DNA of 64,000 nt, taken from positions 25,671,742-25,735,741 of the forward strand of contig OZ024720.1 in NCBI GenBank assembly GCA_964016875.1. Direction: 5' to 3'. Of the stretch, positions 43,999-57,394 are shown in pieces. The stretch is from Fallopia convolvulus. Its lineage: Eukaryota > Streptophyta > Magnoliopsida > Caryophyllales > Polygonaceae. Every line of letters begins with the position of its first letter. Position 1 is the first letter of the stretch. The translations under genes and the position numbers were made by a program. The notes beneath the pieces are model-generated. The model was not told the DNA's origin. It saw only the letters and a program-made list of their open reading frames with translations, and did not search any database.

Positions 43999-46430
43999 TA
44001 TATGATCGTTTTGTTGTATAATGTTTAGAAGTATAGTAGGAAACACACAAGTGTGCGTACTACACATAAAACTGTGATGACAAATGGGTTTGTCCCCAAA
44101 TTGGGGAAAGACTTCAAATGGGTTAGGGGTCAAGTTTGCTTGTTCATGACCCGACGATATCCGGTCCCTCACCCATGTTTCAAAATATATGGTAATTTAT
44201 TTAATATTAAACTTAATTTTGGTCCGTCAAATTATTGGTATTCAAAATAAAGTTAAAAGGAATAAATTATTATTCTTTTCAATGCTTTTTAATTTGCATT
44301 GTTTACTAACATATATAGTTATTTAAAGTAGTAAACTATACTACGTATATATATAAGCTATTTTTTAAAAGAAAATAAATTGAAAAGTGACACATATAAA
44401 AGAAGATCCAATTAAAAATTGTAAGAGAAAGTGGCTACCCCTTTGCATGCCTTGCTACTGTCTTACCAATGAAATAAATGGTAGACATATCCTAACAATT
44501 CAATGTGTATAGCTTGTATACGTAGTAATTAATCGACATTAACGTGCATGTTTAAAAGTTACATGCTCTTTAAAAAGGAATGGCGGGAACACATATCGAT
44601 TGTGTACGTGTGTGTAAAATATACTCTACTCAGCTCGTACAATGTATAGCTGGCTAGACACGAGTAGTCTAGTAATTTAAAAGATGGAATTAGCTAGGTA
44701 GGTTTTGTTATTGCGTGAATGTTGCCAATTCGATATTTAGATTCGCGGGGGTCTCCTTGTAGAGAAAGGAGTATGATATTTTTGACCCCTCTTCCACGCA
44801 CGATTCGATTATAGATATCATAATTCATCCAATTACTCAATTACCGAGATGATCCATACGTACGTAAACTAGCATGTTCATGCATCGGAAAGGTTATTCC
44901 CATTTTAATAACATCAAAATATGCGTTCATTCAAGGAGAAATTTAGGATTTGGGTTCCCACTCAAATACGTATTATATTCATCAATTTTAAATATATATT
45001 CAAAGAATTTCTAAACAGTAGTCAGATACTACTCCTTTTTTAGCATATAATTATAGCATAAATACTTATACCGTACACGGGTTAAGTTAAATATAAATAA
45101 TTTATTTTAAGAATAAATTAATTTAACTTTTTTTTTGTGAATATATACAACACTTATCAATGATTATAATGCGAAACTAAAATTTTAAAATTTCTGCATA
45201 TATTTTTCACTCGAAAATCTATACATATAAAATCAAAAAAAATGTTCAATCATGTATTATATTTTTTTCATGATAATATAGGATTTGAATATACAATTAA
45301 TTAAAAAAATGTGTAATAAATCAATAAAGGAGATCGATAAGAATGAATCTAAGATTACTTATTATGTTTTAACAAACTTATATAAAAATAAAATAGTATA
45401 TTTGTAAATATTTTTCATTAAAATTAGTATTTTTTTTAATATATATTGATTACGTAGTATCACATAGGTGAATTAAATATAGAGATAACATTTAACTAAA
45501 ATGAACATGAGGCTGATATGACATAAAGACACGATTTTTTGTATTGATATTGACCTAATATATATTTAAAAGGGAAAAATTATTTATAAAAACAATAAAA
45601 GTTAAACAGTTAATCATTACATAAATATCATAAATTTGATTTGAGCGTTTATCTTCTTTTTGTATATAACTAAAGTCTTACGTGATTAAAATGGAAAATT
45701 GATTTTGTAATAGAATTTTAGTTCCTAACTCACTATAAAAACTTCAAGGCCCAAGTTTTTTTAGTTTTTAGTGGAAATGAATTTTACTCGATCGTGAGTT
45801 TTTTAATTTTCCTTTTTTCGGCATGGTCAAACTAGAAGTAAAATGAGTTTGACTAAACATTTCCCAAGATCTTCAATTCCATACTATGCTGGTATACGAC
45901 AATTTACAATTATAATAAAACTTTGGTTTACATCATCACACTATCTATCACACACACGTTGCTTTTCGAAAACGAAACATAAAAAATAACACCGACCCGT
46001 CTCCCAGGCCTAAAATTAATTTATCTGTCCCGTATTTTATTATCAATTTGCGTAGTTAACCACAGCACAACTATACACAAATAAGACAAATTTATATCCT
46101 AATTAATAAAATACTTCGATTGATGAAGTACTCTGAGAACGATTAACTTAAGCTTTTTTTATTATTATTATTATGAAGATGAAGAAGCATGTCTAGATTG
46201 TCCTCTTGCGGGTCTTTAATCCAAGTGAAATTGTTTTCACTGAGATACTATAAATTAATATTTATTATAGTATAATTATATTGTTAATATATGTCTTAAT
46301 TTATTTGTGTAAGAGTACGTCTAGAACTAGAAGGGGCATGTGAAATTGTGAATCTTTTTCTCGGCGAGATTCCTGGTAGCTCTTAGGTTCATGCTCATGC
46401 TCATGTGCTCCATCTGATCGTCAGATATTA
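43999..46430. other. AT-rich intergenic sequence
   Basis: No domain-bearing frame, no RNA gene and no clear repeat boundary seen. Confidence 0.5.
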
Positions 46431-46708
46431 CTCCCTCCGTTTCGCAATGTAAGTCTTTTCTAACTCTAAAAAGTGTAATGTAAGTTCTTTCTTTCCTTAT
46501 TTAATGTAAAGCTTTGTAAAATAGATCATTACTTCATTTAATTTACTCAACATTCCAACAACATTCATTAACTCAAGCAATTCTAGTAGTTAAAGAGTTA
46601 ATAATGCATTGATAAAAACAAGCATTAAATTATCATGTTTTACATTTTAAGCTTGTCTTAATTCCTGTGCAAAATTAAAAAACGAATTACATTACGAAAC
46701 GGAGGTAG
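46431..46708. mobile_element. Stowaway-like MITE (278 bp)
   Basis: Begins CTCCCTCCGTTTCGCAATG and ends CATTACGAAACGGAGGTAG. Flanked by TA at 46429-46430 and 46709-46710, the Tc1/mariner-type duplication. Confidence 0.88.
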
Positions 46709-46710
46709 TA

Positions 46711-47553
46711 ATAAAAAAAGCAGGGGGTAAATCCAGTTCTACTGATTTTTTTTGGCTTGTTTTAAATACTCCATAGCTGATTAAGTGAGCTTAGGGACAC
46801 CAAATTTACATCTGGTGTCAGAAATCGTTCGAGCTTGATTAATTTTGATATTTTCCTTCAAGTCAAATTTACAGGTCTTACATTAATATGTAAATAAATT
46901 CATCTTTACAATTCCTTCAAGGCAAATACTTATTGTCTGGTTCCAGCGATCGCACTAAATTTGAAATCTATTTTTTGGTAACTTAATAAGTCTGTAGAAT
47001 TTCATTCGTCGTATTTATATTATTTATAGGGTCCTATTCTGTTGAGAATGGACGATACAGTGTGACATAAGAATAAATATGACGAGTTAGATGAAGAGAA
47101 ATCAAGGATACAGATCGTTTTACTTAAAATAGAAAAATGCGACACACACGTTGTTTTAAACTGAAATAAGCGAGCATTAAGAATAAGGATTTAATCTAAC
47201 GAAAAAACAGACATGCAGAAGATTCATTGTTATTCTGCACGCCACATGGCTAGGCTCACACATGATCATATGGATTTTACAGTTTGATTGTTCACGTTTC
47301 TTAAGCTTGTGTTCGCATGGAGAGTCGTCAACATCAATTGATGTGATAAAGTCACTGACATGGACAATTGGCAGAAAAAATATTTGTGGAAGGAACACAC
47401 AGATCGTATTCGATTGCTTACATGCTAGTTGGGGCGTCTATTTATGGAGAAAATCATCACAAAAGAGTGCAAAAATAAGAAGATCATGTCGAGATTCTTA
47501 TGTGATATTTCTTATGAGCTTACATGTTATTTTAGAAAAGATCTTGTAAGATT
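46711..47553. other. Intergenic sequence
   Basis: No gene or defined element recognised. Confidence 0.45.
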
Positions 47554-48974
47554 CCTTGTGTAATATCCCTATTTTTTCTATAAGGGTATTTATGTAATTT
47601 CTCTTGATTATATTTTGTTTTAAAATAAATATATGTGACTTTATTAAAAAAATTATAACTGCATTATTTTATTAGCAAATAACTTATAAAAGTTATTTGG
47701 ATAAGTGGATCTTACCCGAATGGCCATAGTTATAATTTATAGGTCTTATAAAACAAATAAATGGATGATCAATTTATTTTCGTTATAATATGATAATGGA
47801 ATTAAAAAGTATTCTTCTAGAATAAATTAAATATTTTTTTTATAAGTTTTCATACTTTAAAATAATTAAATTAAAAAGATAGCTTATCTTATGAATAAAT
47901 TCATTTTGGAGATTATAAAGGTCTTATATCTTTAAGATTCTATTTCTTATGAGGAATAATCGTATTTTTTTCCCTTAAAGTATATTTTAGAAGTTAACGA
48001 AATTGAAGATAATATTCTAGAGTAAATCCTTAATGTTTTTAATGAGTTTTCATACTCCAAATAACAATCAATTATTTTGTTGAAAAGGAAAGCATATCTT
48101 ATGAATAAATTTATTTTAGAATTTATGAAATTTTAATATTTCTAAGATAGTATCTTTCAAGAGAATAATTTTAATAATAAAATGTGATTTGTGAAGATAT
48201 GTGTGAGAATAAAATAGTAAAGTAATTAAAAGGGATGTGCATGAAAATATTTATTTATTTATTTGTTTATTTTGGAAAGATTTCCCTAAAAACTAGGTGT
48301 GGAGTGTAATTTAGATGTAAACAATAAAATATAAGATCTCCAAATCAAATCATGATCAAATTTACCCTTCTTTCTTTCCTTTTTCGTTCTACTTATCTAT
48401 TAGCTTTCAAAATCCGATTTCGGATCTTTCTAAGCCACGATTGTGGCCAATATCTAAAAGGAAGTTGGAGATCTTCCTTTGCTTGAGCCTTACGACTCAA
48501 AAGCCCTATAAATTGATGCCCCATTTGCTCGAAATTCTCATATCTTAAACCGAAACCCTAGAATTGCGCCTCCTTCGTTAAAACTCGAAACTCTCCCAAA
48601 CCGTGAATCCAATCCTAAAATTGAATCCATATTCGGAATCCTCATGAAAAACCCTTCGAAAACACTGTACAAGAAGGTTTTATTTGTAGTTTTGTTTCAT
48701 TTCATTAAAGAAAGTGAATTTTTATACGGAATAGTTTTGATTAATCTTCCGCTGAATATTTCATATTGTTCATGAAAGTTATATTTGTAAGAGAATGTTT
48801 AAATACAAATTGAGTTTGCTTTCAAGAGTCTTCCTCTATTGTTCATTTATATGGTTTCATACACATCTTTAAAAAAATTTTAAACTGATGCAAAGCCTTG
48901 GGTGACTTCAGACACTAAAATCCGAGGTCACTGGCGTGTGACATTCCCGAGATAATTTGGGGTGTTACACCTTG
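47554..48974. mobile_element. Solo LTR (47559-48969) with CCTTG target duplication
   Basis: Starts TGTAATATCCC and ends GGGGTGTTACA, near-perfect terminal inverted repeats. It is flanked by CCTTG at 47554-47558 and 48970-48974. At 1411 bp with no internal PBS, gag or pol, it is best read as the product of LTR-LTR recombination. The end type recalls Tekay/Del gypsy LTRs. Confidence 0.78.
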
Positions 48975-50200
48975 AGATGTCATTTCCTTAACCGAATAGG
49001 AAATGATATCACACGAAATCTCTCTTCTTCTATCTTAACTACTTTAGTGTTTTAGGTTAGATGTTGAGGCACTTGAGCATAAATTGTATTTTGTGAGAAA
49101 GAAAGAGAAGACTTGTGTGTGGGTTTCATGCAAGTGTAGTCGAGTGTTACGTTCTTAGGCATAGCGTACGAATGAGAGTGTAAGAAATAAAGCTAGAGTG
49201 TGGTTTAAGGTTGTGGGATTCAACTTGTACATGAGAGAGCTTTGTAAACACTCAAGAAATTAATAGAGCGAGTCTAAGTACTCTTGAAGTCCGACCGAGT
49301 GAGAAGCTTAAAAGGGAGTGAGTTTTCTCTAAATAAGCTTGTTGGTTTACAATGAGTTTCCACTATACATCACAGTGTCATTTACAGTTGGTAACGCTAT
49401 TTCCTGTTTGTTCATTTCACTGCGTGTTTACTCAAAGTCGACGACTTCGCATGAGTTGATGACTCGCTTAAGTACTAACGTTGCTACACTAACCTATATG
49501 ATCTATGTGTTAGGGAGATTTCTAACTTATAGCATTGGAACATAGGTGAAAAACCCCTAACTAGAAATATATGGTATGGTTAGATCTTGTTTATTTAAGG
49601 TTATTTAAGATTGTTTTGTAAGATTTAAAAAATAGTTTTAGGATTTAATTCCAACAAATAAAATTCTTTAAAAATCCTAAATTAAGAATCTAGGTAATTA
49701 CTTTTAAATCTAGATTCTTAATTTAGGATCTTTAATTTCATTTTTAAGGTTTTTTTTTTCTTTTTTTTGTAAAGTTTACATGTTTTAACTAGGTAATAGT
49801 TTGTAAACGGAAATTCTTATCCTATCCTTCATAGGATACAAATCTCGATACATAAAAATATGTTACTAAAAGAAGGTGATGTATAATGATATGGGGTGGA
49901 GATCATTGTCAATTGATCAAAGAAGCAAAGGGAGGAAAGCACGGATGCCGGGTTGGAGGCAACCTCGGGGACAAGGTAGTTTCTGCCCGCCAAAGCCCCT
50001 CTTCTTTGTCATATTCTCCATCTTTTTAGTCTAATTTAAACTACATAATATTACTTAAAAGTTATATATTGTTCAATAAATTCTTACAGTAAACACCCCA
50101 ATTATAATCATCACTTTTCTTTCGTTCATTCATTCTTTCTTTCTTTATTTCTTTTTGTCCAAATTGTATATGTCCAATCAAGATAATAAATTAAGGTTAT
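48975..50200. other. Intergenic sequence, possibly remnant LTR
   Basis: 49190-49320 (AACACTCAAGAAATTAATAG, then GAGCGAGTC) reads like a retroelement leader, but no partner was found. 49600-49760 is a fold-back region. The rest shows nothing. Confidence 0.4.
49668..49735. repeat. Long inverted repeat (possible fold-back MITE)
   Basis: The 18-bp arms CCTAAATTAAGAATCTAG (49676-49693) and CTAGATTCTTAATTTAGG (49710-49727) are perfect reverse complements around 16 nt. The stem extends outward with one mismatch. Confidence 0.85.
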
Positions 50201-51170
50201 TTGTTTACCACTCAATTAAACTAGTCTTTCCTAGACCATACAGTCTTTGAGGCAGCTGACTTCCCCAAACTTTCAACAACAGCCCTGTTGGATCATAAAT
50301 CGTTAGCAAAGAGCTTGTGAACTGACTCTTAAGCTGTTCCCAAGGCAGCAGAAGTAAATTAAGCGCAAGTATTAAAAGCAGTAAAGAACGCAGTTCCCTT
50401 ATAGAGGAACCCACTACAACCAACTAGTTGTGTGGGTAAACCTCTACCTCCGCTTGGAGGATTTTGAATGACTTACTTATATTGATTGCTTTGTTCCTTA
50501 GTTACAACAGCCAGATTCAAACTTCTCTGTTCCTACGAGTTCTACCTAACTCTAGTAACACTAGTAAATCCTCTCAAATGAGTTCCTAAGCTCACAACAA
50601 CAAAATACAAGTAACTCAAACCTGACCGACTTCTCAGTTCCCTTGCCCCTGGGAACTTCGGCTTCACCGTCGTCGAGATCAAACACTCGCCGCCGGGGAC
50701 TTCTCTTCTTCTTCTTTCTCTTTTCTCTGGTATGGGTATTTGTGAGTTTTGGGAGAAGCACTCCATCCGAGTACTATTCATTTGGCTTTATAGACCAGGT
50801 GTGCTTGGGCAATCGCGTCTTTCATTTGTGTCCAAAATTCCATTTGCTTGATGCCTAAGTTGTACTTTCTTCACATGTGACTTTGGTTTGAACTAGGTCA
50901 ACTTCTTGAATCAATCGGACCGTTGGATCATTCGTGACAGTCTGATCCTCAGATTGTTCCTTCGGACTGTCCAAGACAGAATCCCGCGATCTGCGTTGAA
51001 TGGTCGTTGTCCTCACATGTGAGTTCCCATGTTATGGGAACTGTCTTCTTCAGAGTTCCCTTGATGGAAACTCTTCATCGTGTAAACCTGTGTTCTCTTG
51101 ATCATTCCTGGGAGTTCCCATTTTATGGGAACTTTCCTCTTCAGAGTTCCCTTGATGGAAACTCTGCATT
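50201..51170 (+). other. Leader-like region upstream of a decayed Athila gag, rich in GTTCCC palindromes
   Basis: No convincing coding frame. GTTCCC or GGGAAC words recur. AGTTCCCATgttATGGGAACT (51021-51041) and AGTTCCCATtttATGGGAACT (51113-51133) are hairpins, and each is followed about 15-20 nt later by AGAGTTCCCTTGATGGAAACTC, so the two form a roughly 92-bp direct duplication. No LTR or PBS for the downstream element was found. Confidence 0.5.
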
Positions 51171-54100
51171 GTGAGCTTTCTGTGGCTTTTGGTTATTCAT
51201 GGGAGTTCTTGGCTGGACCTGCGTTCCTTAGAAATACTTGAACAAACCACATTAGTTCCTCATGGTGTTTGTCATTATCAAAACTCGGAGAATGACATCT
51301 TTGATCCGTTGTTTAGAACCAGAGGTCCCAACAACGTCCCAACAAGCCCCCTGGTTGTTGAGTTATCTGGGCTGGATGAAGGCGTTAAGTTTGAGTTGAA
51401 GTCTGGGTTGATCCATCTTTTGCCCCAATTCCATGGGCAGGGTGGAGAAGATCCCAACAAGCATCTTGCTGAATTTGATTAGGTTTGCTCAAGTATGAAG
51501 CCTGTTGATGTAACTGAAGACCAAATCAAGCTGAGGGCGTTTCCTTTCTCTCTGAAGGATTCAACCAATGAGTGGCTCTACTATCTTTCTCCAAGCTCCA
51601 TTTATACTTGGAATAAGATGAAAGCAGCATTCCTGGAGAAGTGCTTTCCTGCCACCAAACACAACAGTCTGAAGAAGAGTCTGAGCAATATCGAACAACA
51701 GGCTAAAGAGAGCCTGTATGATTATCATGAGCGTTTTCAAGAGACTGTGTGCTAGTTACCCATATCATGGGTACTCTGATCAAGACCTGGTGGTTTACTT
51801 CTTTGGTGGATTATTGGACGATGAGCGCAGAATGGTGAATGCAGCTTGTGGTGGAAGATTGATGAACAAGACACCAGGAGATGCCCTTGATCTCTTTTAT
51901 GAGCTATCTGAGAACTCAAGGCAATTCAACAAAAGAACTAGTGCTAAAGGAGTTAATGTTGTGGACTCCTCATCTTTTGCTTTAAGATCTCAGGTAGCGG
52001 AGTTGAAAGATATGATGAAGAGGTTCATGCTACAAGGAACTCCTCAACAACTGAAGGCATGTGAAATCTGTGCTGACACACTTCACCCTATTGATGCATG
52101 CCCACAACTCCAGGAACCTCAGGCTGAGGTTAATGTTGTAGGAGGCTATGGACCTCCTAGACCTCGTTTTGATCCTTATTCTAATACATACAAACCAGGC
52201 TGGGCACATCATCCAAATCTGAGATATGGGAATCAAAATCAGCCTCAATATAATCAACAAGGAGGGCATCAACAAATCAGGCAACCTTATGCTCCTAGAC
52301 CTCTGGTTCAGAATCAAAACAACTCATTCAATGTTGAAGAGATGTTTGCAAGGCTTGCTAACACAATAGACCAGTTGGGACAGAATGCTCAAGCTAGTAT
52401 TAAGAACAAAGAGACTAAAATTAGTCAACTGGCTACTATGGTGGGAAAATTGGAGGCCAGAGATTCAGGGAAATTACCAGCTCAGCCCATCAATCCAAGG
52501 GAGAACGTGAGTGCAATTATTTTAAGAAGTGGAAAAGAATTGCCGAAAGTTGACACGAGTTCGGAAGAACCGTGATCGCCTCCACCACATGGAGCGATCG
52601 CGGCTGAAGAGACCGCGATCGATGCCCTTACCAATAGCGATCACGACCCCTTAACTGAGGCTTCGGGATTTGAGAAAAATAAAACAGCGATCGCTCCCAT
52701 TCAGGGGCGCGATCGCGGTGGCGATGATTTCCGAAAAATTGAAGAACCGCGATCGCGGCCATCTGATGGCGATCGCGGCCAGACCCTAGATTCCAACGAT
52801 CAATATATTCGCCCGGATTTTTCTCCTATGGTTTCTCGAAAGCCACTCTCTGCCTTTCGTGAAGTACTCAAAGACACAAGGAAGCCTGAGAACGACAAGG
52901 AGATCTTTGAGACGTTTTCCAAGTGTGAGGTAAACATCGTTTTGCTGAATCTGATTAAAAGCGTTCCTAGATTTGCTAAATTTCTGAAAGAGTTATGCAC
53001 TATTAAAAGGAACCAAAAATTAAAAGGGAAACAAAAGGTTAAGGTCAGTGAACATGTCTCTACTGTATTTCAAAGGCGAATGCCTAAGAAGTGCAGTGAT
53101 CCAGGCATTTTCAACATTCCCTGCATAATAGGAGACACTAAAATTAATAAAGCTATTCTTGATTTAGGTGCTTCTATTAATGTCATGCCTTATTCTGTTT
53201 ACACTTCACTAGGCTTAGGACCTTTGCATGAAACTGGTGTTATTGTTCAATTAGCCGATAGGTCCACAGTCTACCCGAAAGGGGTTGTTGAAGATGTCAT
53301 TGTCATGGTTGATAACTTGATATTCCTTGCTGATTTCTTTGTGCTTGACATGGATCATGATGTGCATGTTGCACCTAGTCTATTAGGTAGATCTTTCAAT
53401 AAAACTGCAATAACAAAATTGATATGAGTAAAGGTGTCCTAACTATGGAATTTGATGGGGAGATATTTGAATATAGTATGTATAATGCTATAAAATACCC
53501 CAAAGATGATCATTTTCTTTGTTCCATTGATGTAATTGATCCCATCGTGCAAGATGTCTTTGATACTCCTTATGGTGATGAGTTACAATCTGTTTTAGAG
53601 AATGACATTGAACTTTCATGCATGGATTATAATTTGTCTGATAGATATCATGAGATCCTTGTTGATTTAAGTTCTTGTTGTGATTCCCCTGCTGATACTT
53701 TGGCCATTGGGCCCATACCACTAACTCTCCCTAGCGAGAAATTGCTTCCTTCTATAGTACATGCACAAGAAGTTGAGCTTAAACATCTCCCTGAGCATTT
53801 GAAATTTGCCTTCCTTGGAGATAGTGACACTTTGCCTGTCATTATTTCTAACAAACTTTCCAAGGAACAAGAAGAAAAATTGGTGCAGGTACTGAAAGAG
53901 CACAAGATAGCTCTAGGTTGGACTATTGCTAACATTAAAGGGATTAGTCCCTCTACATGTATGCATAGGATCCTCCTAGAAGATGGTGCCTAGCCATCTA
54001 GACAGCCACACAGAAGGCTCAACCCACCTATGATAGAGATAGTCAAGAAGGAGGTGTTGAAGCTCCTACAAGCAGGTATGATCTACCCCATCTCTGATAG

Positions 54101-54743
54101 TCAGTGGGTTAGTCCGACCCAAGTTGTGCCCAAGAAGGGCGATATTACAGTGGTAGAAAATGTGCATGGGGAATTAGTCCCCATAAGATTTCAGACTGGT
54201 TGGAGAGTCTGTATTGATTATCGTAAGCTGAATACGGTAACAAGAAAAGATCACTTTCCCTTGCCATTCATTGATCAAATGCTTGAGCGACTTGCCGGTC
54301 GTTCCTATTACTGCTTTTTAGATGGCTATTCAGTGTATTTTCAGATTGCTATTGCACCAGAGGACCAAGAGAAGACGACATTTACATGTCCTTTTGGCAC
54401 TCTTGCATACCACAAAATGCCATTTGGATTGTGTAACGCACCCGGTATGTTCCAACGCTGTATGGTAAGAATCTTTTATGAATATATTGAAAACTTTATT
54501 GAGGTTTTTATGGATGACTTTACAGTACATGGATATGACTTTGATGCTTGATTAAACCATCTCTATTTAGTCCTTCAAAGATGTGTCGAAACTAATTTGG
54601 TTCTAAACTCTGAGAAGTGTCACTTTATGGTTAAGCAAGGCATAGTTTTAGGTCACATAGTGTCATCTAGGGGTATTAAGGTCGATAAGGCAATGATTGA
54701 TATCATTCAGTCATTGCCTTATCCTACTAATGTGCGTGAAGTG
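51171..54743 (+). pseudogene. Athila-lineage gag, protease and RT, broken
   Basis: Gag (about 51330-52050) has GLIHLLPQFHGQGGEDPNKH, IKLRAFPFSLKDSTNEWLYY and AFLEKCFPATKH, with a TAG at 51480 and a frameshift near 51745. A linker with five GCGATCGC palindromes (52575-52790) separates it from the protease (KAILDLGASINVMPYSVY, 53145-53210). Another frameshift lies near 53415. The RT begins after a TAG at 53991 (SQWVSPTQVVPKKGD, WRVCIDYRKLN, DHFPLPFIDQMLERLAG, CLDGYS-like FLDGYSVYFQIAIAPEDQEK) with the catalytic VFMDDF near 54510 and a TGA at 54549. It stops at the hAT insertion at 54744 after SLPYPTNVREV; the rest of pol is beyond the nested elements. The sequence is recognisably Athila, but from a different family than the young element at 6757-17571. 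Confidence 0.88.
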
Positions 54744-55215
54744 CAGCCCCGGTTCTAAGACTTCATGGGCCCTATAGCAAAATTAAATTTAGGGGCCCTT
54801 AACCTAATACATAAAATTCTGAAATTCCAAAACATATCATTAATTAAACAAATGTTTTACATGTAAACTTAAAAAATATAAATTTATTGCCAAACTTTTG
54901 CAATTGTCTTAAAATTAAAGTTCACAACAATCAATTGAGAATTAATAAAAAGCAGTAGTCTGTGCACATATTTTGGAATAGACTCTACAAAAACCAGCAT
55001 CTTCAATTGCATCAAAATCTCGGCAGAAACCAGCATCTTCAATTGTGGTCCTCAAAATCAGCATCTTTGACTTGCAAAAAAACACAAACTAATAAGTCTT
55101 ATGTAAACCTATTTCTCTGAGCATTTTTAGATGTAAAATCAGTGATTATATCACTAACATCTATATTTTCCAGCATATCCTTCTCAATACTAAGAATGGC
55201 TAGACCGTTCAACCT

Positions 55216-57206
55216 TTATTGAGACATTGATGATCTTAGGTAAGTTTTCAACAATTTTAACTTTGAAAAGCTTCTTTCAGCTGATGCTATAGTTACGGGA
55301 ATAGTCAATAAAATACAATAAGCAATTGCAATATTTGGATAACAATCAGTAACTCTAACAAACTCGAGACTTTCAATGGATGACATGATTACATCGGGCA
55401 AAGTCATTCGTAAAACTTTCAACTCAGAAAATAGATCATTTAAATCAACATCAGAAATACTTTCATGAGAAAAGGTAGCATGAAACTTAATGCAACACTC
55501 TCTAAGTTCATTCTCATCTAGCAACTTCAAGTTATTTGAATTAAATAAGAATCCAAAAACACTTTCAAACATTTTTAATTGCTCGAATCTATCCTTTAAT
55601 GAACCAATGGCCATATCTACGATAACTAGAAAGTAATTACATTTGAAAGATTCTTCAGGTGATTGTATTTCTTCTTCATGGTCAACTTCATCAAACTGTT
55701 TTTTTTTCTGAAAATTCGTCTCTTAGTTGGAAAAACAGGATGCACATTCATATCTAATGCAAGACTTTTGGCCACATTCATACTTGACACAAACCCTTCA
55801 TTCCTATATTTTTCAAAATATGCTATTGTACCCTCAACTTGCTTTAGAGTAGTGTCAATACACATAGATTTAGTTTGCAACTTCTTACTAATTATATTAA
55901 TGGCAAATAAAATTTCATACCATATAACCATGCCAATAATAAACTCAAAATTTTGAAGTGCAATCATTAAACTTTCAGACCCACTCTTTGACTTAGCATC
56001 ATCACAATACTTGCATAATTCAGATAAAGCCAACATCATTTGCGCAGTTTGAAATCTAATAGCTTTGACACTTTTAATCCGACTCTCCCAGCGAGTATTG
56101 CAAACAGATTTAATGGTTAAGCCCTCTACATTATCAAGTAGAATTTTCCATCTTTTAGGGGAGCTAGAAAATAAAACATATAAGCGTTGTACAAGCCCAA
56201 AAAAAGAGACAACTTTCACACAAGAATGAGCCATATCACTTAAAGTAAGATTAAGACTATGACAAGCACATGGCATGTATAATGCTCTTGGATTTATATC
56301 AAGTAACCGCTTTTGGACCCCTTGGTTTTTCCCTTTCATATTAGAACCATTGTCATACCCTTGACCCCTCACATCATTAATATCAAGATCAAGAGACTTA
56401 CATGCATCAAGCAAACAAGTAAAGAGTCCTAGTCCAGATGTATCATCTACAATTAGAAACTCTAAGAAGTACTCCTCTATGCAGATTTTAGCACTTGACA
56501 TATTTTACACATCGAACTATAAGAGTCATTTGTTCTTTGTGACTTACGTACATCTGAGGTACACTCAAGAATAATAGAGAAATATTTTGCTTCTTTAATC
56601 TTTAATATGATAGAGTTTTTAATTCTATGGTCCAAGAGAGAAATAAATTCATTCTGAATGTTGTGGCCCAATTGCCCAAATAGTGATGATGAATTTTTTC
56701 ATTTGTAATGCGACTAACATGATCTTGCATCACCACATCAAATTCTGCAATCATTTCAATCAACCCTATAAAATTTCCATTATTTTCTTGGTAAAGTTTT
56801 TCTTTGGATCCTCGAAAATCCAAATTGTTTTTAGCAAGACATTAAACAATAGAAATTATTCTTTTTAAAACTTGATTCCAACGCTCTTTCTCTTTAGTAA
56901 TTTCTTTTTGCAAGTCATCATCAATGGTCTGATTTTTGTTTAGTCTTAATTAGCTCATACCAAGTTTTCATATTAGACATATGCTCAATACTATTCTCAT
57001 GCTTTCCAAGTCTTTCGCTAATATGTTTCCAATCTCTCAACCCTTCATTTGCCAATAAGCTTTTGTTACCCTTGGATTTGAATAACTTGCAACAAAAACA
57101 ATACAATTTATCCACACGTGTAGAGTAAATTAACCATTTTTTGTCACTAGTCTCGCCATTACTAAGTTTCTAGAATAGTGAGCATATGAAAAATGCCTAA
57201 AAGAAG
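55216..57206 (-). pseudogene. hAT transposase, TTF-type zinc finger/DUF4371/hAT dimerisation, C-terminal part
   Basis: Reading leftwards from the Copia junction: a TTF-type finger (VDKLYCFCCKLFKSKGNKS, WKHISERLGKHENSIEH, about 57120-56925), a catalytic-core region (MQDHVSRITNEKIHHHYLG; DVRGQGYDNGSNMKGKNQGV; MPCACHSLNLTLSDMAHS; CNTRWESRIKSVKAI), and the hAT C-terminal dimerisation domain (PVTIASAERSFSKLKLLKTY, 55330-55240). Several stops and frameshifts interrupt the first half (56500-56900). This is the ZMYM1-like hAT type common in plants. In active elements it cuts and inserts DNA as a multimer; this copy is dead. Confidence 0.85.
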
Positions 57207-57211
57207 CATCT

Positions 57212-57364
57212 TGTTATAAAATAGAGAGATTTAGGAGAAGGGGAGAGATCAGAGTTATCTTATTAGGTCACCCATAGGGGCTTTATATAGAGAATACAAG
57301 ACTTAATGGATAAGCCCAAAACTAGGGTTTACCATGTACATCTAAATATAATAATATCATAACA
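57212..57364 (-). repeat. 3' LTR of the nested Copia element (153 bp)
   Basis: Very short LTR with TATA-like TTTATATAGAG near 57292 on the plus strand. Confidence 0.88.
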
Positions 57365-57394
57365 CTCCCCCTTAGATGTACATCACTAACTGCC

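Noticed and set aside
48975..49560. A second LTR pair around the solo LTR
   Set aside because: Leader-like words occur, but no repeated partner sequence was found.
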